From Streptomyces sp. DHE7-1 (GTDB taxonomy: Bacteria; Actinomycetota; Actinomycetes; Streptomycetales; Streptomycetaceae), in NCBI GenBank assembly GCA_016432725.1, contig JACJDG010000003.1, positions 1,116,001-1,180,000 of the forward strand: a DNA stretch of 64,000 bases. The letters are read 5' to 3'. Below the pieces are notes generated by a model. That model worked only from the letters and a program-made list of their open reading frames with translations. It did not search any database and was not told where the DNA came from. This document shows positions 1 through 10,114 of the stretch, piece after piece (within the stretch, counting starts at the first letter, position 1; each line of letters begins with the position of its first letter). Position numbers and translations under genes: made by a program.

Positions 1-685
1 TCCCGCTCGGTGACGTGCGCCAGGAGTGCCGGGGGCTCGCCCGGGCCGCGGTACGGCTGGACGCCCGGAGCTGGAGAACCGGCTGCTGGACGCGGTCAGG
101 CAGCACGGCCTGGTGACGGCGTGGGAGGAGGTCATGGTCCCGACGCTGCGGGCGGTGGGCCGCAAGTGGGAGTCGTCCGGCGACCGTTACGTGGAGGTGG
201 AGCACCTGCTGTCCTGGCAGATCTCCACCGCTCTGCGCCGTGCGCCGATGGTGCTGCCGCGTCCCGCCGACGCCCCCGGTACCGAGCCGGTGGTACTGGC
301 CTGCGCGCCCGGCGAGCAGCACTCGCTGCCGCTGGAGGCGCTGGACGCGGCGCTGGCCGAGCAGGGGGTTCCGACGCGCATGCTGGGTGCCGCCGTGCCG
401 GTGGAGGCGCTGCTGGCCTGTGTCCGGCGTACCGGTCCGGTGGCCGTCGTGCTCTGGGCGCAGACCCGGTCGACGGCGTCCGGGCCGCTGGCCCGGCACG
501 TGGCGGGCCTGCAGTGGGGGTCGGCGGGTGCCCGCAGGCGCCCGCTCGTCCTGCCGACGGGACCGGGCTGGGACCGCAGGGCAACCGGGGACTTCCCGCG
601 GTGCGGCGGCCTCCGGGACGCGGTGCGGACGCTGTGCGGTCTGTACGGCGCGGAGGGGACCGTCCGCTCGGCCGGGCGGGGATGA
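1..685 (+). CDS. litR: LitR, MerR-family B12-dependent light-responsive regulator (3' part)
   Basis: C-terminal part of a CarH/LitR-type regulator; the MerR DNA-binding domain lies before the window. The visible part holds a helical domain with a Trp..Glu-His element (KWESSGDRYVEVEH) that in CarH contacts adenosylcobalamin, and a cobalamin-binding domain with the lower-ligand motif GEQHSL. Family knowledge: AdoCbl-bound LitR represses carotenoid genes in the dark and light releases it. Its position beside the crt genes supports this role. One base is missing near 66-69: the frame reading ARAAVRLDA up to there must join the frame reading ELENRLLDAV after it. The stop is at 683-685. Confidence 0.85.
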
Positions 686-998
686 GCGCGGCGGGCCGGA
701 AGCGGGTGACGGACCCGTTCCTCCCGCCGGCCGACCGCCTCTCGCGGGAGCCGTCGGCGGCCGGCTCACACGCGCTCACCCACGCACTCACCCACGCCGC
801 CCGGGCCGTGCCGCTCGGACCGGGGCCCGCTCCCCCGCCCGCCGCGCACCCGCCGGGCGTCACGGCCGCCAGACCGCGCGGGACGCGCACCGCAAGCGTC
901 ACTCCGGGTGCGCGCGGGCGACGCCGCCGGGCACGTCCCGCGCGCCGGAGCGGACCGGGAGCCTCAGGGCGGCGGGCCCCCGGTCGGCGGCCGGGTGC
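686..998. other. Intergenic region between litR and the Rieske gene
   Basis: 313 bp between the convergent ends of litR and the Rieske/DUF5914 gene. I see no supported gene. It contains an imperfect tandem of a 12-bp unit (acgcrctcaccc) near 769-798, but no clear hairpin terminator. Confidence 0.5.
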
Positions 999-2007
999 TC
1001 ACCCGGGGAAGCGCCCGGTGGAACGCAGCTCCCAGCGTCGTTCGGCGTAGGCCAGGTCGTCGCGCCAGAGGCGGCCGGCCGCGAGGCGCATGAGAGGGCG
1101 GAGGACGGGGGCGGTCCGGCGGGCGACGGCGAAGCCGGGGCGTTCGGAGGTGGCCATGACCGCCTCCACCACGGCGGTGCGCGGCCTGCCCCCGCCGTCC
1201 GGGCCGAGCGGTGTCGCGTGGGTCTCCACGACGGACCCCTCCCCTTCGCCGCCGGTGATCCGCATGAGGACCGTGCGGGGTCCGGGGGCCGTGAAGACGG
1301 CGCGGACCGGGACGACGAGCCGGCCGGCAACCTTGAAGGAGACGTCGACCGTGAACGCGTCCTCGCCGTCGTCGCGGCCCGGGGCGTCCACCACGGTGAG
1401 GTCGACGAAGGAGTACGGGTGGAACCAGGCCCCGTGCCAGGGATCGAGGCGGTTGGCGACCACGTCGGCCGGCTCGCAGACGCCCTGCCCGGTGTAGACG
1501 GCGGTCAGCGCGCCGGCCACGGCGGGCCGGTCGGGTACCGGCGGCCGGGGGTGGGTTCCTCGCCCCCGACGCCGTCCAGCCGCACCCACAGCAGTACCCC
1601 GTCGTCGTACGCGGGCCAGGGCTCCCAGCCACCGAACGGCGCGCCGTTCAGGGCGAGTCCGTGCCAGTGGCAGACCAGGGTGCCGCACCGCACCGGGCTG
1701 TCCCGCAGCGGCGCGCCCAGGTGCGGGCAGATACCGGGCCGGCGACCAGGCTGCCCTGTCCGTCGCGCCAGAGCACGACCTCCTGGCCGGCGACGGTCCG
1801 GCCCAGCGGGCGGTCCCGGGGCAGGTCGCGGGAGGCCCCGACGACGTACCAGTTGCCGCCGGGCCGCTGCTGCGCCCGCTTGAGCGCGTCGGCGATGAGC
1901 GCGGGCCGCGCATCGCGCCACGTCGGCCGCTGGCGTTCCCAGGCGACGGGATCGCGGCGCAGGCGCAGGGGCAGACGGGCTCGGCGGAACGGACGATCGG
2001 ACGTCAC
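999..2007 (-). CDS. Rieske [2Fe-2S] protein with DUF5914-like C-terminus, last gene of the crtEIB operon
   Basis: Repaired length about 336 residues. The N-terminal half carries a Rieske cluster motif: CPHLGAP, then a Cys-x2-His pair in TLVCHWHGL. This implies a [2Fe-2S] electron-transfer or oxygenase-type domain. The C-terminal half resembles the DUF5914 domain seen downstream of crtB in other Streptomyces (from memory). It occupies the place called crtV in S. griseus, but I do not assign that symbol because crtV was described as a methylesterase. The GTG start at 2005-2007 overlaps the upstream stop by 4 bp. Two one-base losses, near 1740 and 1530, break the frame. Its role in the pathway is unknown; tailoring of the carotenoid is an inference. 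Confidence 0.8.
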
Positions 2008-2259
2008 GCGGCCTCCTCACAGGGTGCGGACGGGTACGCGGCGGGGGCGGAGCCGCCACGGGTGGCAAGGGCGGCCGCGGCCACCCGCGGCCGGCCGTCG
2101 GCGGCGGCCAGGGCCCGGCGCCGGTGCGACACCGAAGCGCGGCGGGCGCCCGCCCCGCCCCGCGGACGAGGACGCAGACCCGCTCGGCGCCACGGACGAT
2201 CGGACGTCACGCGGCCTCCTCACAGGGTGCGGACGGGTACGCGGCGGGGGCGGAGCCGC
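1991..2259. repeat. Direct repeat pair, 66 bp exact, offset 203 bp
   Basis: Bases 1991-2056 and 2194-2259 are identical. Beyond them the similarity continues but decays: about 75% over the crtB-tail portion, and only partly over the first Rieske codons. This is an old or gene-converted tandem duplication at the crtB/Rieske junction. Confidence 0.9.
2004..2210 (-). CDS. 68-codon ORF formed by tandem duplication of the crtB/Rieske junction
   Basis: Its start ([11 protein letters not shown]) copies the start of the Rieske gene ([11 protein letters not shown]). Its end ([15 protein letters not shown]) is identical to the end of CrtB, and the residues before that are a diverged copy of the CrtB tail. 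It overlaps the crtB stop and the Rieske start by 4 bp each, so translational coupling along the operon is kept. It is probably not a functional enzyme; it could be translated as a linker ORF. No family is assigned. Confidence 0.5.
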   Translation of the reverse strand: MTSDRPWRRAGLRPRPRGGAGARRASVSHRRRALAAADGRPRVAAAALATRGGSAPAAYPSAPCEEAA

Positions 2260-3210
2260 GACGGGCGGTCAGGCGGGCCGCCGCCACGCGCAGCAGGCCG
2301 TCCGCCGCGACCAGGGCGCGGCGTCTGCGGGGGACCGCCGAGCGGCGGTTCAGTACGGTCCAGCCGTCGTCGGCGACGGCGTCCAGGATGCCGCCGTAGA
2401 GCACGAACGCCGTGCGGATGCAGGGCCGGGCGACGGGGTCGAGCATCGGTACGCCGGGCGCGGCGCGCCGGTAGGCGGCGCGGGTGAGGTCGGCGAAGGC
2501 GCGCAGGGCCGCGGTGACCCGGGGGTCGGTGCGGCCTTCGTCGCGGCAGCGGCGCAGCAGTTCGCGGTCGACGCCGTGTGCGGCGAGCAGGTCCTGCGGC
2601 AGGTAGACCCGGCCCCGGTCGAGGTCCTCGCCGACGTCCCGCAGGAAGTTCGTGAGCTGGAAGGCGACGCCCAGTTCCGCCGCGTACGGGGCGGCCTCCT
2701 CACGGGGCACCACGGTGCCGAGGACCGGCAGCATCTGCAGGCCGATCACCGCCGCCGAGCCGTGCATGTAGCCGCGCAGCGCCGCGTAGTCGGCGTACTC
2801 GGTGACCGTCAGGTCGCTGCGCATGGAGGCCAGGAAGTCGATGAAGTGACGCGGGTCGATGGCGTACCGGCCGCTGGTGTCGGCGAGGGCGGTGACCACC
2901 GGCTCGGCGCCCTGTCCGCCCGCCAGGCCCCGGACCAGGTCGGCGCTCAGGCGGTCCAGGGCGGCGGCCCTCCGTGCCGCCTCGTCACCGGTGGGGGCGC
3001 CGGGGCCGTCCTCGAGCGAGTCGACGATGTCGTCGGCCCAGCGGGCGAAGCCGTACAGCGCGTGCACGGCGGGGCGCCGGTCGGGGGCAGCAGGCGGGTG
3101 GCGAGGAAGTAGGTGCGGCCGTGCCGGGCGTTCAGGTCCCGGCAGTGGGTGTAGGCGGCGCGCAGCTCCGGGTCGGTGATGCGAGCGGCGTCCAGCTCGC
3201 GGGTGGTCAT
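2207..3210 (-). CDS. crtB: Phytoene synthase
   Basis: Condenses two GGPP to phytoene, the first committed carotenoid step. Squalene/phytoene synthase signatures are visible: the first Asp-rich motif in [16 protein letters not shown], and the second region [17 protein letters not shown] with its DxxxD aspartates. Repaired length is 334 residues. The ATG at 3208-3210 overlaps the crtI stop by 4 bp (ATGA). One C is missing from a C run near 3083-3087, joining LLPP to [11 protein letters not shown]. The C-terminal tail is duplicated downstream. Confidence 0.92.
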
Positions 3211-4746
3211 GGCCGTACTCCTTCTGCGGTCTGCCGGGCGGCCCGGCCTGAGGTGGTGCGGACACGGGTGCCGCCGGTGACGCGGGCCGCGGCCAGCTTC
3301 CCGGACAGCAGCACGGGCGGTACGCCCACGCCGGGGGTGGTGCCGCAGCCGGCGAGGACGGCGTTGGCGGTGCCGCGCACCAGGTTGCGCGGGCGGAAGG
3401 GGCCGGTCTGGGCGAAGGTGTGCGCGGCGGAGAACGGCGTGCCGGCGGCGTGTCCCTGCGCGCTCCAGTCGGCGGGGGTCACCAGGCACTCCTCCTCGAT
3501 GGCGGACGCGATGCCCGCGAGGCCGCGGCGGTCGAGTTCGCGCAGCAGACCGTCGCGGTAGCGCGCGCCGAGCCCGGCCCACTCGGCGTTGTCCGGCCCG
3601 ATGTCGGTGTTGGGGCACGGGCGAGGACGTAGTGGAGATGGCGGCCCGGCGGGGCCAGGGCGGGGTCGGTCGCGGTCGGCCGGGTGATCAGCAGGGAGGG
3701 GTCGCTCATCAGCTCACCGGTGTGGGTGAGTTCGCGGAAGGTGCGCCGCCACTCCTGGCCGAAGGACAGGGTGTGGTGGGCCAGTTCGGGCCAGGTGCGG
3801 TCGCAGCCGGCGTGCAGGATGACGGCCGAAGGGAGTGCCTGAGGCGTGCCGGGCGGCGCGGGGAGCGGCCGAGCAGACGGTACGTCACCGGCAGTTCGGG
3901 GGTCAGGACGACGGCGTCGCAGGGGATGCGCTGGTCGTCGGTCACCACCGCGGTGACGCGATCGCCGGAGCGCTCCAGGCGGGTCACCCCCTGCCCGTAG
4001 TGGAACGTCGCCCCCGCCTCGGCCGCCGCCTCGGCCATGGCCCGCGGCAGGGCGTACATGCCGCCGCGCGGGAAGTACACCCCGGCGACGGTGTCCATGT
4101 AGGCGATCACCGCGTAGGCGGCCATCGCCCGCTCCGGCGGCACCCCGGCGTACAGGGCCTGGAAGGAGAAGACACGGCGCAGCCGCTCGTCGCGCACGTG
4201 GCGGGCGATCTGCGCCTCCCAGCGGCCGAAGCCGCCCAGCGCGGCGAGCCGGAGCAGGTCGGGGCCGAGCAGTTGCAGCGGTGAGTCGAAGTCGGCGTCG
4301 AGGAAACGGCCCCGCTCCGCCTGGTAGAGCTGCCCCAGCCAGTGGCGCAGCCGCCGGTAGCCCGCCGCTTCGGCGCCGCCGGCGAACCGCTCGATCTCCG
4401 CCTCCATCGCCTCGCCGTCGGTGTGCACGTCGAGGGTGCTGCCGTCGGCGAAGCGTGCCCGGTAGGCCGGGTGGAGCTCGATCAGCTCGACGCGGTCGCG
4501 CAGCGAGGTGCCGACCGCGGCGAACGCCTCGTCGGCGATCTCGGGCATGGTGAGCACGGTGGGGCCGGTGTCGATCAGATAGTCACCGAGTTCCATCCGG
4601 CCGGCGCGCCCGCCGGGCCTGGGGTCGCGTTCGACGACGGTGACCCGGCGGCCGGCGCCGAGCAGGTGCAGCGCGGCGGACAGGCCCGCCAGTCCGGCGC
4701 CGACCACGACCACGTGGTCGGTGGGTCCCGTGATGGTCCGGGTCAC
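3207..4746 (-). CDS. crtI: Phytoene desaturase
   Basis: FAD-dependent desaturation of phytoene to lycopene. The N-terminal dinucleotide fold is [16 protein letters not shown], followed by the RPGGRAG element typical of CrtI-type flavoproteins. The C-terminal region ([20 protein letters not shown]) is the conserved FAD-contact segment of this family. Repaired length is 513 residues. The GTG start at 4744-4746 overlaps the crtE stop by 4 bp. Two one-base losses, near 3830 and 3618, split it into three frames. Confidence 0.93.
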
Positions 4747-6014
4747 CGGCCCGCCTCCGTTCCGGCGGCGGCCATGGCGGCGGGGCGCGGGGCCGCGGCC
4801 GGCTCGGGCACCTGGCCGGCCGTGCCGGTGATCTCCGCCAGCAGGCCGCGCAGCCGGGCGGCCGCGCCGGGTTCCAGGGAGGCTTCGCCGAGGTGGCGCA
4901 GGCAGCGCCGGGTGAGCCGGGCGATCCGCGCCTCGACGTGGTCGCGGGCTCCGGTGGCGACGACGGCCTCGCGCACTTCCGCCAGTTCGCCGTCCGTGAG
5001 GTCGGCGCGGCCCATGGCGTGCTCGAGCACGCCGAGCGCGTGCTGGTCGCCGGCGGCGGTGGCGAGGGACCGGGCCACGGCCAGCGGGTAGGTCGGGGTG
5101 CCCTCGCGGACGTCGCCGCCGGACGGCTTGCCGGTGACCCGGGGGTCGGCGAAGAGGTCGTCGAGGTCGTCCCGAAGCTGGAAGGCGAGGCCCGCGCAGC
5201 GTCCCGCGCGGCGCAGGGTCCGGATGGTGAGGTCGTCGGCTCCGGCTAGCACCGCGCCCAGTTGCAGGGGCCGTTCCACCGTGTACAGGGCGCTCTTGAG
5301 GCAGGCGGCCCGGATCGACCGGGCCGGGGTCCCGGAGGACACGGCCTGGCCGCGCACGTCGAGGTACTGGCCGGCCACCATCTCCGTGCGCAGCACCCGC
5401 CACACCTCGTGCAGCCGGTGCGCGGTGTCGCGCGGCAGCCCGGGGTCCAGCAGCAGTCCGGACAGGGCGTCGTCCGCCCAGGCCAGGGCGAGGTCACCGG
5501 CGAGCACGGCGGTGGAGGCGCCGAGCCGCTGGGCGGCGGGGCCGGCCGCGGCGCCGGCGTACTGCTCGGCCACGTCGGCGTGCAGCGCCGGCGCGCCGCG
5601 GCGGGTCGGCGCCTGGTCCATCAGGTCGTCGTGGACCAGGGCGCAGGTCTGGAGCAGTTCCAGCGCCGCCGCCGTCCGCAGCGCCAAGCGCACCTGGGCC
5701 GGGTCTCCGCCGCCGCAGGCGCGCAGCGACCACCACAGCAGCCGGGGGCGGATGCGGCGGCCGCCGCTCCGGGTGAAGCGGGCGGTCCGCTCGGCGACGT
5801 CCCGCGCGAACACCGGGTCGAGCCCGTGGCAGCCCGCGAGACGGTCGGCGAGCAGTTCGCGCAGTTCACGGCCGACGGCGCCCGGCACGTCCTCGTCGAC
5901 GGCGCGAGCGCCGCCGGTGGCGGGCTGGTCCCCGGTGGTCTGGGGGCCTGCCGCGGCGGGCGGCCTGCGCGGCGGGTCTGCCGTGAGACGGCCGATCGCC
6001 TGGGTGGAACGCAT
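4743..6014 (-). CDS. crtE: Geranylgeranyl diphosphate synthase
   Basis: Polyprenyl synthase giving C20 GGPP for the carotenoid pathway; first gene of the minus-strand operon. Both Asp-rich motifs are visible: VHDDLMDQAPTRRG (first, with Mg-binding Asp residues) and FQLRDDLDDLF (second). Length is 423 residues, longer than bacterial homologues mainly through a low-complexity N-terminal extension of about 45 residues and a Pro/Ala-rich C-terminus. I chose the ATG at 6012-6014 because the motif-bearing domain begins soon after it; the frame stays open further upstream without a good start. Confidence 0.92.
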   Translation of the reverse strand: MRSTQAIGRLTADPPRRPPAAAGPQTTGDQPATGGARAVDEDVPGAVGRELRELLADRLAGCHGLDPVFARDVAERTARFTRSGGRRIRPRLLWWSLRACGGGDPAQVRLALRTAAALELLQTCALVHDDLMDQAPTRRGAPALHADVAEQYAGAAAGPAAQRLGASTAVLAGDLALAWADDALSGLLLDPGLPRDTAHRLHEVWRVLRTEMVAGQYLDVRGQAVSSGTPARSIRAACLKSALYTVERPLQLGAVLAGADDLTIRTLRRAGRCAGLAFQLRDDLDDLFADPRVTGKPSGGDVREGTPTYPLAVARSLATAAGDQHALGVLEHAMGRADLTDGELAEVREAVVATGARDHVEARIARLTRRCLRHLGEASLEPGAAARLRGLLAEITGTAGQVPEPAAAPRPAAMAAAGTEAGR

Positions 6015-6306
6015 CGCGAATCCTCTCGCCGGTCGGTGAGCCGGACCACCTGTCGGTGAGCCGGCCGAGTCGCGCTGTGGTGAGCCGGCACGGGTGGCGC
6101 CCGGTGCCGGCACCGTCGCGACCGGTACGTCGTCGTGACACATTCCGCGCGGGTCGCCCCGTCGGATGCGCCATTCGGTGGACATACCGGCGCCTTGGGT
6201 ACCCACCCGCACGACACGCTTACCGCTGCATCCGGCGGGGCCGGTGCGCGGGAAGACTGGCCGGATCCGCAGGTCCGCAGAGAGATCCGCCGTGGAGGGA
6301 GCCGCC
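6015..6306. promoter_or_regulatory. Divergent crtE/crtY control region with three direct repeats
   Basis: This 292-bp region separates the two crt operons and must hold both promoters. Three copies of ggtgagccgg stand in the same direction: the unit gtcggtgagccgg at 6032-6044 and 6052-6064, and a variant gtggtgagccgg at 6077-6088. In S. coelicolor both crt operons are transcribed by the ECF sigma factor LitS and controlled by LitR (family knowledge). I cannot assign the -35/-10 elements with confidence. A shine-dalgarno GGAGGGA at 6294-6300 serves crtY. Confidence 0.45.
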
Positions 6307-7502
6307 GTGGAGGTGGAGTCGGACGTCGCCGTCGTGGGCGCCGGGGCCGCCGGGCTGTCGCTGGCGCTGCGGCTGGCCCGCCCGCCCGCGGACGGGCGCC
6401 GGGTGACGGCGGTGCTGCTGGCGGCGCCGCCGGGGCCGCTTCGCGCGCCCCGGCGCACCTGGTGCTTCTGGGAGGCGGGCGCGGGACCGTACGACGCCGC
6501 GCTGACGGCTTCCTGGCGGCGGCTGCGGGTGCGTTCCGCCGACGGACGGACGGTGGACGCGGCCATCGAGCCGCTGCGCTACAAGATGCTGCGCTCCGAC
6601 GCGCTGGAGGACCTGGCCGGCCAAGTGCTCGCGGAGAGCCCCTGGGTGACGACCGTGAAGGCCGCCGCCGAGCGGGTGGAGTCCACGCCCGGTGGCGCGG
6701 TGGTGCACGCCCGCCGGGCCGACGGCGGCCCGGTGGCGGTGCGCGCCCGCTGGGTGTTCGACTCACGGCCGCCGGAGCGGCTGCCACCGGCCCGCACGAC
6801 GCTGCTGCAGCACTTCCGTGGCTGGTTCGTGCGCACCCGCCGCCCGGTGTTCGATCCCGGCGTCGTGGAGCTGATGGACTTCCGCACCCCGCAGCCCGCG
6901 CACGGCCTGTCGTTCGGCTACGTGCTGCCCACCGGCTCCCGGGAGGCGCTGGTGGAGTACACCGAGTTCTCCCGCAGCCCTCTCGGCCGGGAGGCCTACG
7001 ACCGGGCGCTGCGGCACTACCTCACCGGCGTGCTGGGCGCGGGCGAGTACGAGGTGCTGGACTGCGAACAGGGTGTGATCCCGATGACGGACGCCGACTT
7101 CCCGCGGCGGACGGGCCCCTCGGTGTTCCGCATCGGGGCCGCGGCCGGGCCACCCGTCCCGCGACCGGCTACACCTTCAGCGCCGTGCAGCGCCAGACGG
7201 ACGCGGTCGCCGCGGCGCTGCACGCCGGCCGCCGTCCCGTTCCGCCGCGCGCCCACTCGGCCCGCTCCCGGCTCATGGACGCGGTGCTGCTGCACGCACT
7301 GGACCGCGGCAGGGTGGACGGTCCGGCCTTCTTCACCCGCCTGTTCACCCACGTGCCCGCGCCGCGTCTGCTGCGTTTCCTGGACGGGCGCACGGGCCTC
7401 GCGGAGGACCTGTCCATCGGGCTGCACGTGCCCGTCCCCGCGATGCTCGGCTCGGCGCTCGCCCTGCCGTTCGCCCCGCGCCGCGGCGCCCCGGCCACCT
7501 GA
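6307..7502 (+). CDS. crtY: Lycopene cyclase
   Basis: Cyclises lycopene to beta-carotene. The N-terminal FAD/NAD fold is VAVVGAGAAGLSLALRL, with the CrtY-type motifs RTWCFWE and PLRYKMLRSDALE, and GYVLPTGSREALVEYTEFS further on. Repaired length is 398 residues, usual for CrtY. The GTG at 6307 was chosen because GGAGGGA sits 6 bp upstream. One base is missing near 7148-7150, joining FRIGAAAG to the frame containing TRPATGYTFSAVQRQ. It heads the plus-strand crtYTU operon, divergent from crtE. Confidence 0.92.
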
Positions 7503-7542
7503 CCCCCGTCACCACCTGCCCCCGTCATCATCCGACCGCCGA

Positions 7543-7566
7543 CCCCGTATCCCCGTATCCCCGTAT
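7543..7566 (+). repeat. Three tandem 8-bp units in the crtY-crtT gap
   Basis: The unit ccccgtat occurs three times without interruption, 40 bp before crtT. It is short; slippage is the simplest explanation. No function assigned. Confidence 0.8.
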
Positions 7567-7607
7567 CCGACGACCACCCCGTACCGACGACCTTCCACGG
7601 AGATGGC

Positions 7608-8342
7608 ATGCCCGTGCTGCGCGACGCCGAGCTGGCGACCGCGTTCGACCACGCCGCCAAGAGCTACGACACGCTCGTGGCGGCGAATCCCGGTTACCAC
7701 GCCCACCTGCGCCGCTCAGCCCGGCGCCTCGGCCTTCCCGGCGGCGTTCCGGGCCCGAGGGTGCTGGACCTCGGCTGCGGTACCGGCGCCTCGACCGCGG
7801 CTCTGGCCGCCGCGCTGCCCGGCGCGGACATCACGGCCGTCGACGCCTCCGCCGGGATGCTGCGGCGGGCGTCCCGGCGCCGCTGGCCGACGCCGGTGCG
7901 CTTCGTGCAGGCGTCTGCGGAGCGGCTGGCGGCGGCCGGGGTGCGCGGCCCGTTCGACGCGGTCTTCGCCGCCTACCTGCTGCGCAACACCGCCGATCCG
8001 GACGCGGTGCTCGCCCAGGCGTACCGGCTGCTGGCACCGGGCGGCCGGCTGGCGGTGCACGAGTACGCGCTGAGCGGGCGGGCGACGCACCGCGCGGTGT
8101 GGAACACCGTGTGCGGCGGGGTCGTCCTGCCGGTCGCCACGCTGCTCGGCGACGGGCCGCTCTACCGGCATCTGCGGCGCAGCGTCGTCTCCTTCGACAC
8201 CGCCGGGCAGCTCGCACGGCGGGTGGAGCGGGCGGGGTTCGAACGGGTGCGGGTGCTGCCGCTGCCCGGCTGGCAGACCGGCATCACCCACACCGTCGTC
8301 GCCCGCCGTCCGTTCGCCGACGGCGGGGAGGCGGGCCGATGA
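7608..8342 (+). CDS. crtT: SAM-dependent methyltransferase of the isorenieratene cluster
   Basis: Intact, 244 residues. The class I methyltransferase fold is clear: motif I VLDLGCGTGASTAALA, then ITAVDASAGML (motif II region) and LLAPGGRLAVHEYALSG. It lies between crtY and crtU as in S. griseus and S. coelicolor, and overlaps crtU by 4 bp. Family knowledge names it CrtT, but its substrate is not established. The start is ATG 7608, preceded by an A/G-rich stretch (cacggagat). Confidence 0.85.
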   Translation: MPVLRDAELATAFDHAAKSYDTLVAANPGYHAHLRRSARRLGLPGGVPGPRVLDLGCGTGASTAALAAALPGADITAVDASAGMLRRASRRRWPTPVRFVQASAERLAAAGVRGPFDAVFAAYLLRNTADPDAVLAQAYRLLAPGGRLAVHEYALSGRATHRAVWNTVCGGVVLPVATLLGDGPLYRHLRRSVVSFDTAGQLARRVERAGFERVRVLPLPGWQTGITHTVVARRPFADGGEAGR

Positions 8343-9918
8343 CCGGGCCGCGCCGTCCTTCCGCGTCCGGCGTCCGCACGGCCCGTCCCGGCCGGGACCG
8401 GCTGGCCCGGCTGCTGCCCGCATCGCCCGGCGCCGGCCGTGCCGAGGAGTCCACCGCGCCGCGGGTGGCGGTGGTGGGCGGCGGCATCGCCGGGCTGACC
8501 GCCGCCACCGCGCTGGCCGAGCGCGGGGCGCGGGTCACCGTGTACGAACGCGACGCGCAGCTCGGCGGCCGGCTGGCCGGCTGGTCCACGCGGCTGGCCG
8601 ACGGCTCGACGGTCACGATGAGCCGCGGCTTCCACGCGTTCTTCCGGCAGTACTACAACCTGCGCGCGCTGCTGCGCCGGACCGACCCCGCCCTGGCCCG
8701 CCTGACCGGCCTGCCCGACTACCCGCTGCGGCACGGCAGCGGGCGGCAGGACAGCTTCCGGCACGTGCCGCGCACCCCGCCGCTGAGCGCGCTCGGGTTC
8801 GTGGCGCTGAGCGAGTCGTTCTCCGTGCGCGACCTGGCCCGGATGCGCCCGCGCGCGGCCCTGCCACTGCTCGACGTGCGGGTGCCCGAGGTGTACGAAC
8901 GGCTCGACGGCGTCAGCGCGTACGACTTCCTCGAGGACATCCGGTTCCCGCCGGCGGCGCGGCACCTGGCCTTCGAGGTGTTCTCCCGCAGCTTCTTCGC
9001 GGACCCCCGGAAGCTGTCTGCGGCCGAGATGGCGCTGATGTTCCACATCTACTTCCTCGGCTCGTCCGAGGGCCTGCTGTTCGACGTGCCCAGGGAGCCC
9101 TTCCCGCAGGCACTGTGGGATCCGATCGCCGCGCGTCTGGAGCGCCTTCGCGCGCGCGTCCGCACGAGCACCGCTGTGGAGGGTGTCTCCGTCCTCCCGT
9201 CGGGCGGCTTCACCGTGGCCGCCGCGGGCGGCGAGGAGCCGTACGACGCCGTGGTGCTCGCTCTGGACCCGGGGGGCCTGCGCTCCCTGGTGGGCCGCTG
9301 CGACGGTCTCGGGGACGCCGAGTGGCGCGAGCGCGTGGCGCGGCTGCGCACCGCACCGCCGTTCCTGGTGTCCCGCCTGTGGCTGGACCGGCCGGTGCGC
9401 GCGGACCGGCCCGGGTTCCTCGGCACCAGCGGTTTCGGGGCCCTGGACAACGTCAGTGTGCTCAGCGACTGGGAGGGCGAGGCGGCGCGGTGGGCGGCCC
9501 GCACCGGCGGCTCGGTCGTCGAACTGCACGCCTACGCCGTGCCCGAGGACGCCGACCGGGAGACCACGGAGAAGGAGTTGCTCGGCGAACTGCACCGTGT
9601 GTACCCGGAGACGGCCCTGGCCCGGGTGGTGGACGCCCGGCACGAGTGGCGGGCCGACTGCCCCCTGTTCCCGGTGGGCGGCCATGCCGACCGGCCCACG
9701 GTCGGCACTCCCACGCCGGGACTGGTCGTCGCGGGCGACACGGTCCGCACCGGCCTGCCGGTGGCCCTGATGGAACGGGCCGCCACCAGCGGCTTCCTCG
9801 CCGCCAACGCGCTGCTTCGGCGCTGGGGCCTGCGCGGGCACGCGCTGTGGACCGTACCCGACCAGGGCCGGCTCGCCTCCCTGCGCTGGGCGGCGGCCCG
9901 GGCGGGGGCGCCGGCTGA
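8339..9918 (+). CDS. crtU: Carotene desaturase/methyltransferase forming aromatic rings
   Basis: Converts the beta-ionone rings of beta-carotene to the aromatic rings of isorenieratene by desaturation and methyl migration (family knowledge). The FAD-binding N-terminus is VAVVGGGIAGLTAATALAER, with the GGRLAGW element and RGFHAFFRQYYNLRALL characteristic of CrtU. The ATG at 8339 overlaps the crtT stop. The frame runs on without a stop to about 10813, across the opposite-strand SDR. One base lost near 9900-9910 explains this: restoring it gives the ending ARAGGAG with a stop at 9916-9918 and a protein of 526 residues. Confidence 0.88.
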
Positions 9919-10114
9919 GAACACCGGGCGGCGCCGGGGGCGGGGCGCGGCCGGGGCCCGCGCGGACGGACTCCGCGTCAGGGGCCGGTCCCGACCGCTT
10001 GGGCGACCGAGGTGGGCCGGCGCCTCCGTCACCGTTCGGCTCGCGGCCATCACGTGGGCGGCGGCTCAATACGCCGAACGGGGCACGGCCGGGGCTCTCG
10101 CGGGGATATCCACC

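Noticed and set aside
7543..7566. Three 8-bp tandem units as a possible CRISPR or regulatory array
   Set aside because: Too short, no spacers; best read as slippage in a spacer between crtY and crtT.
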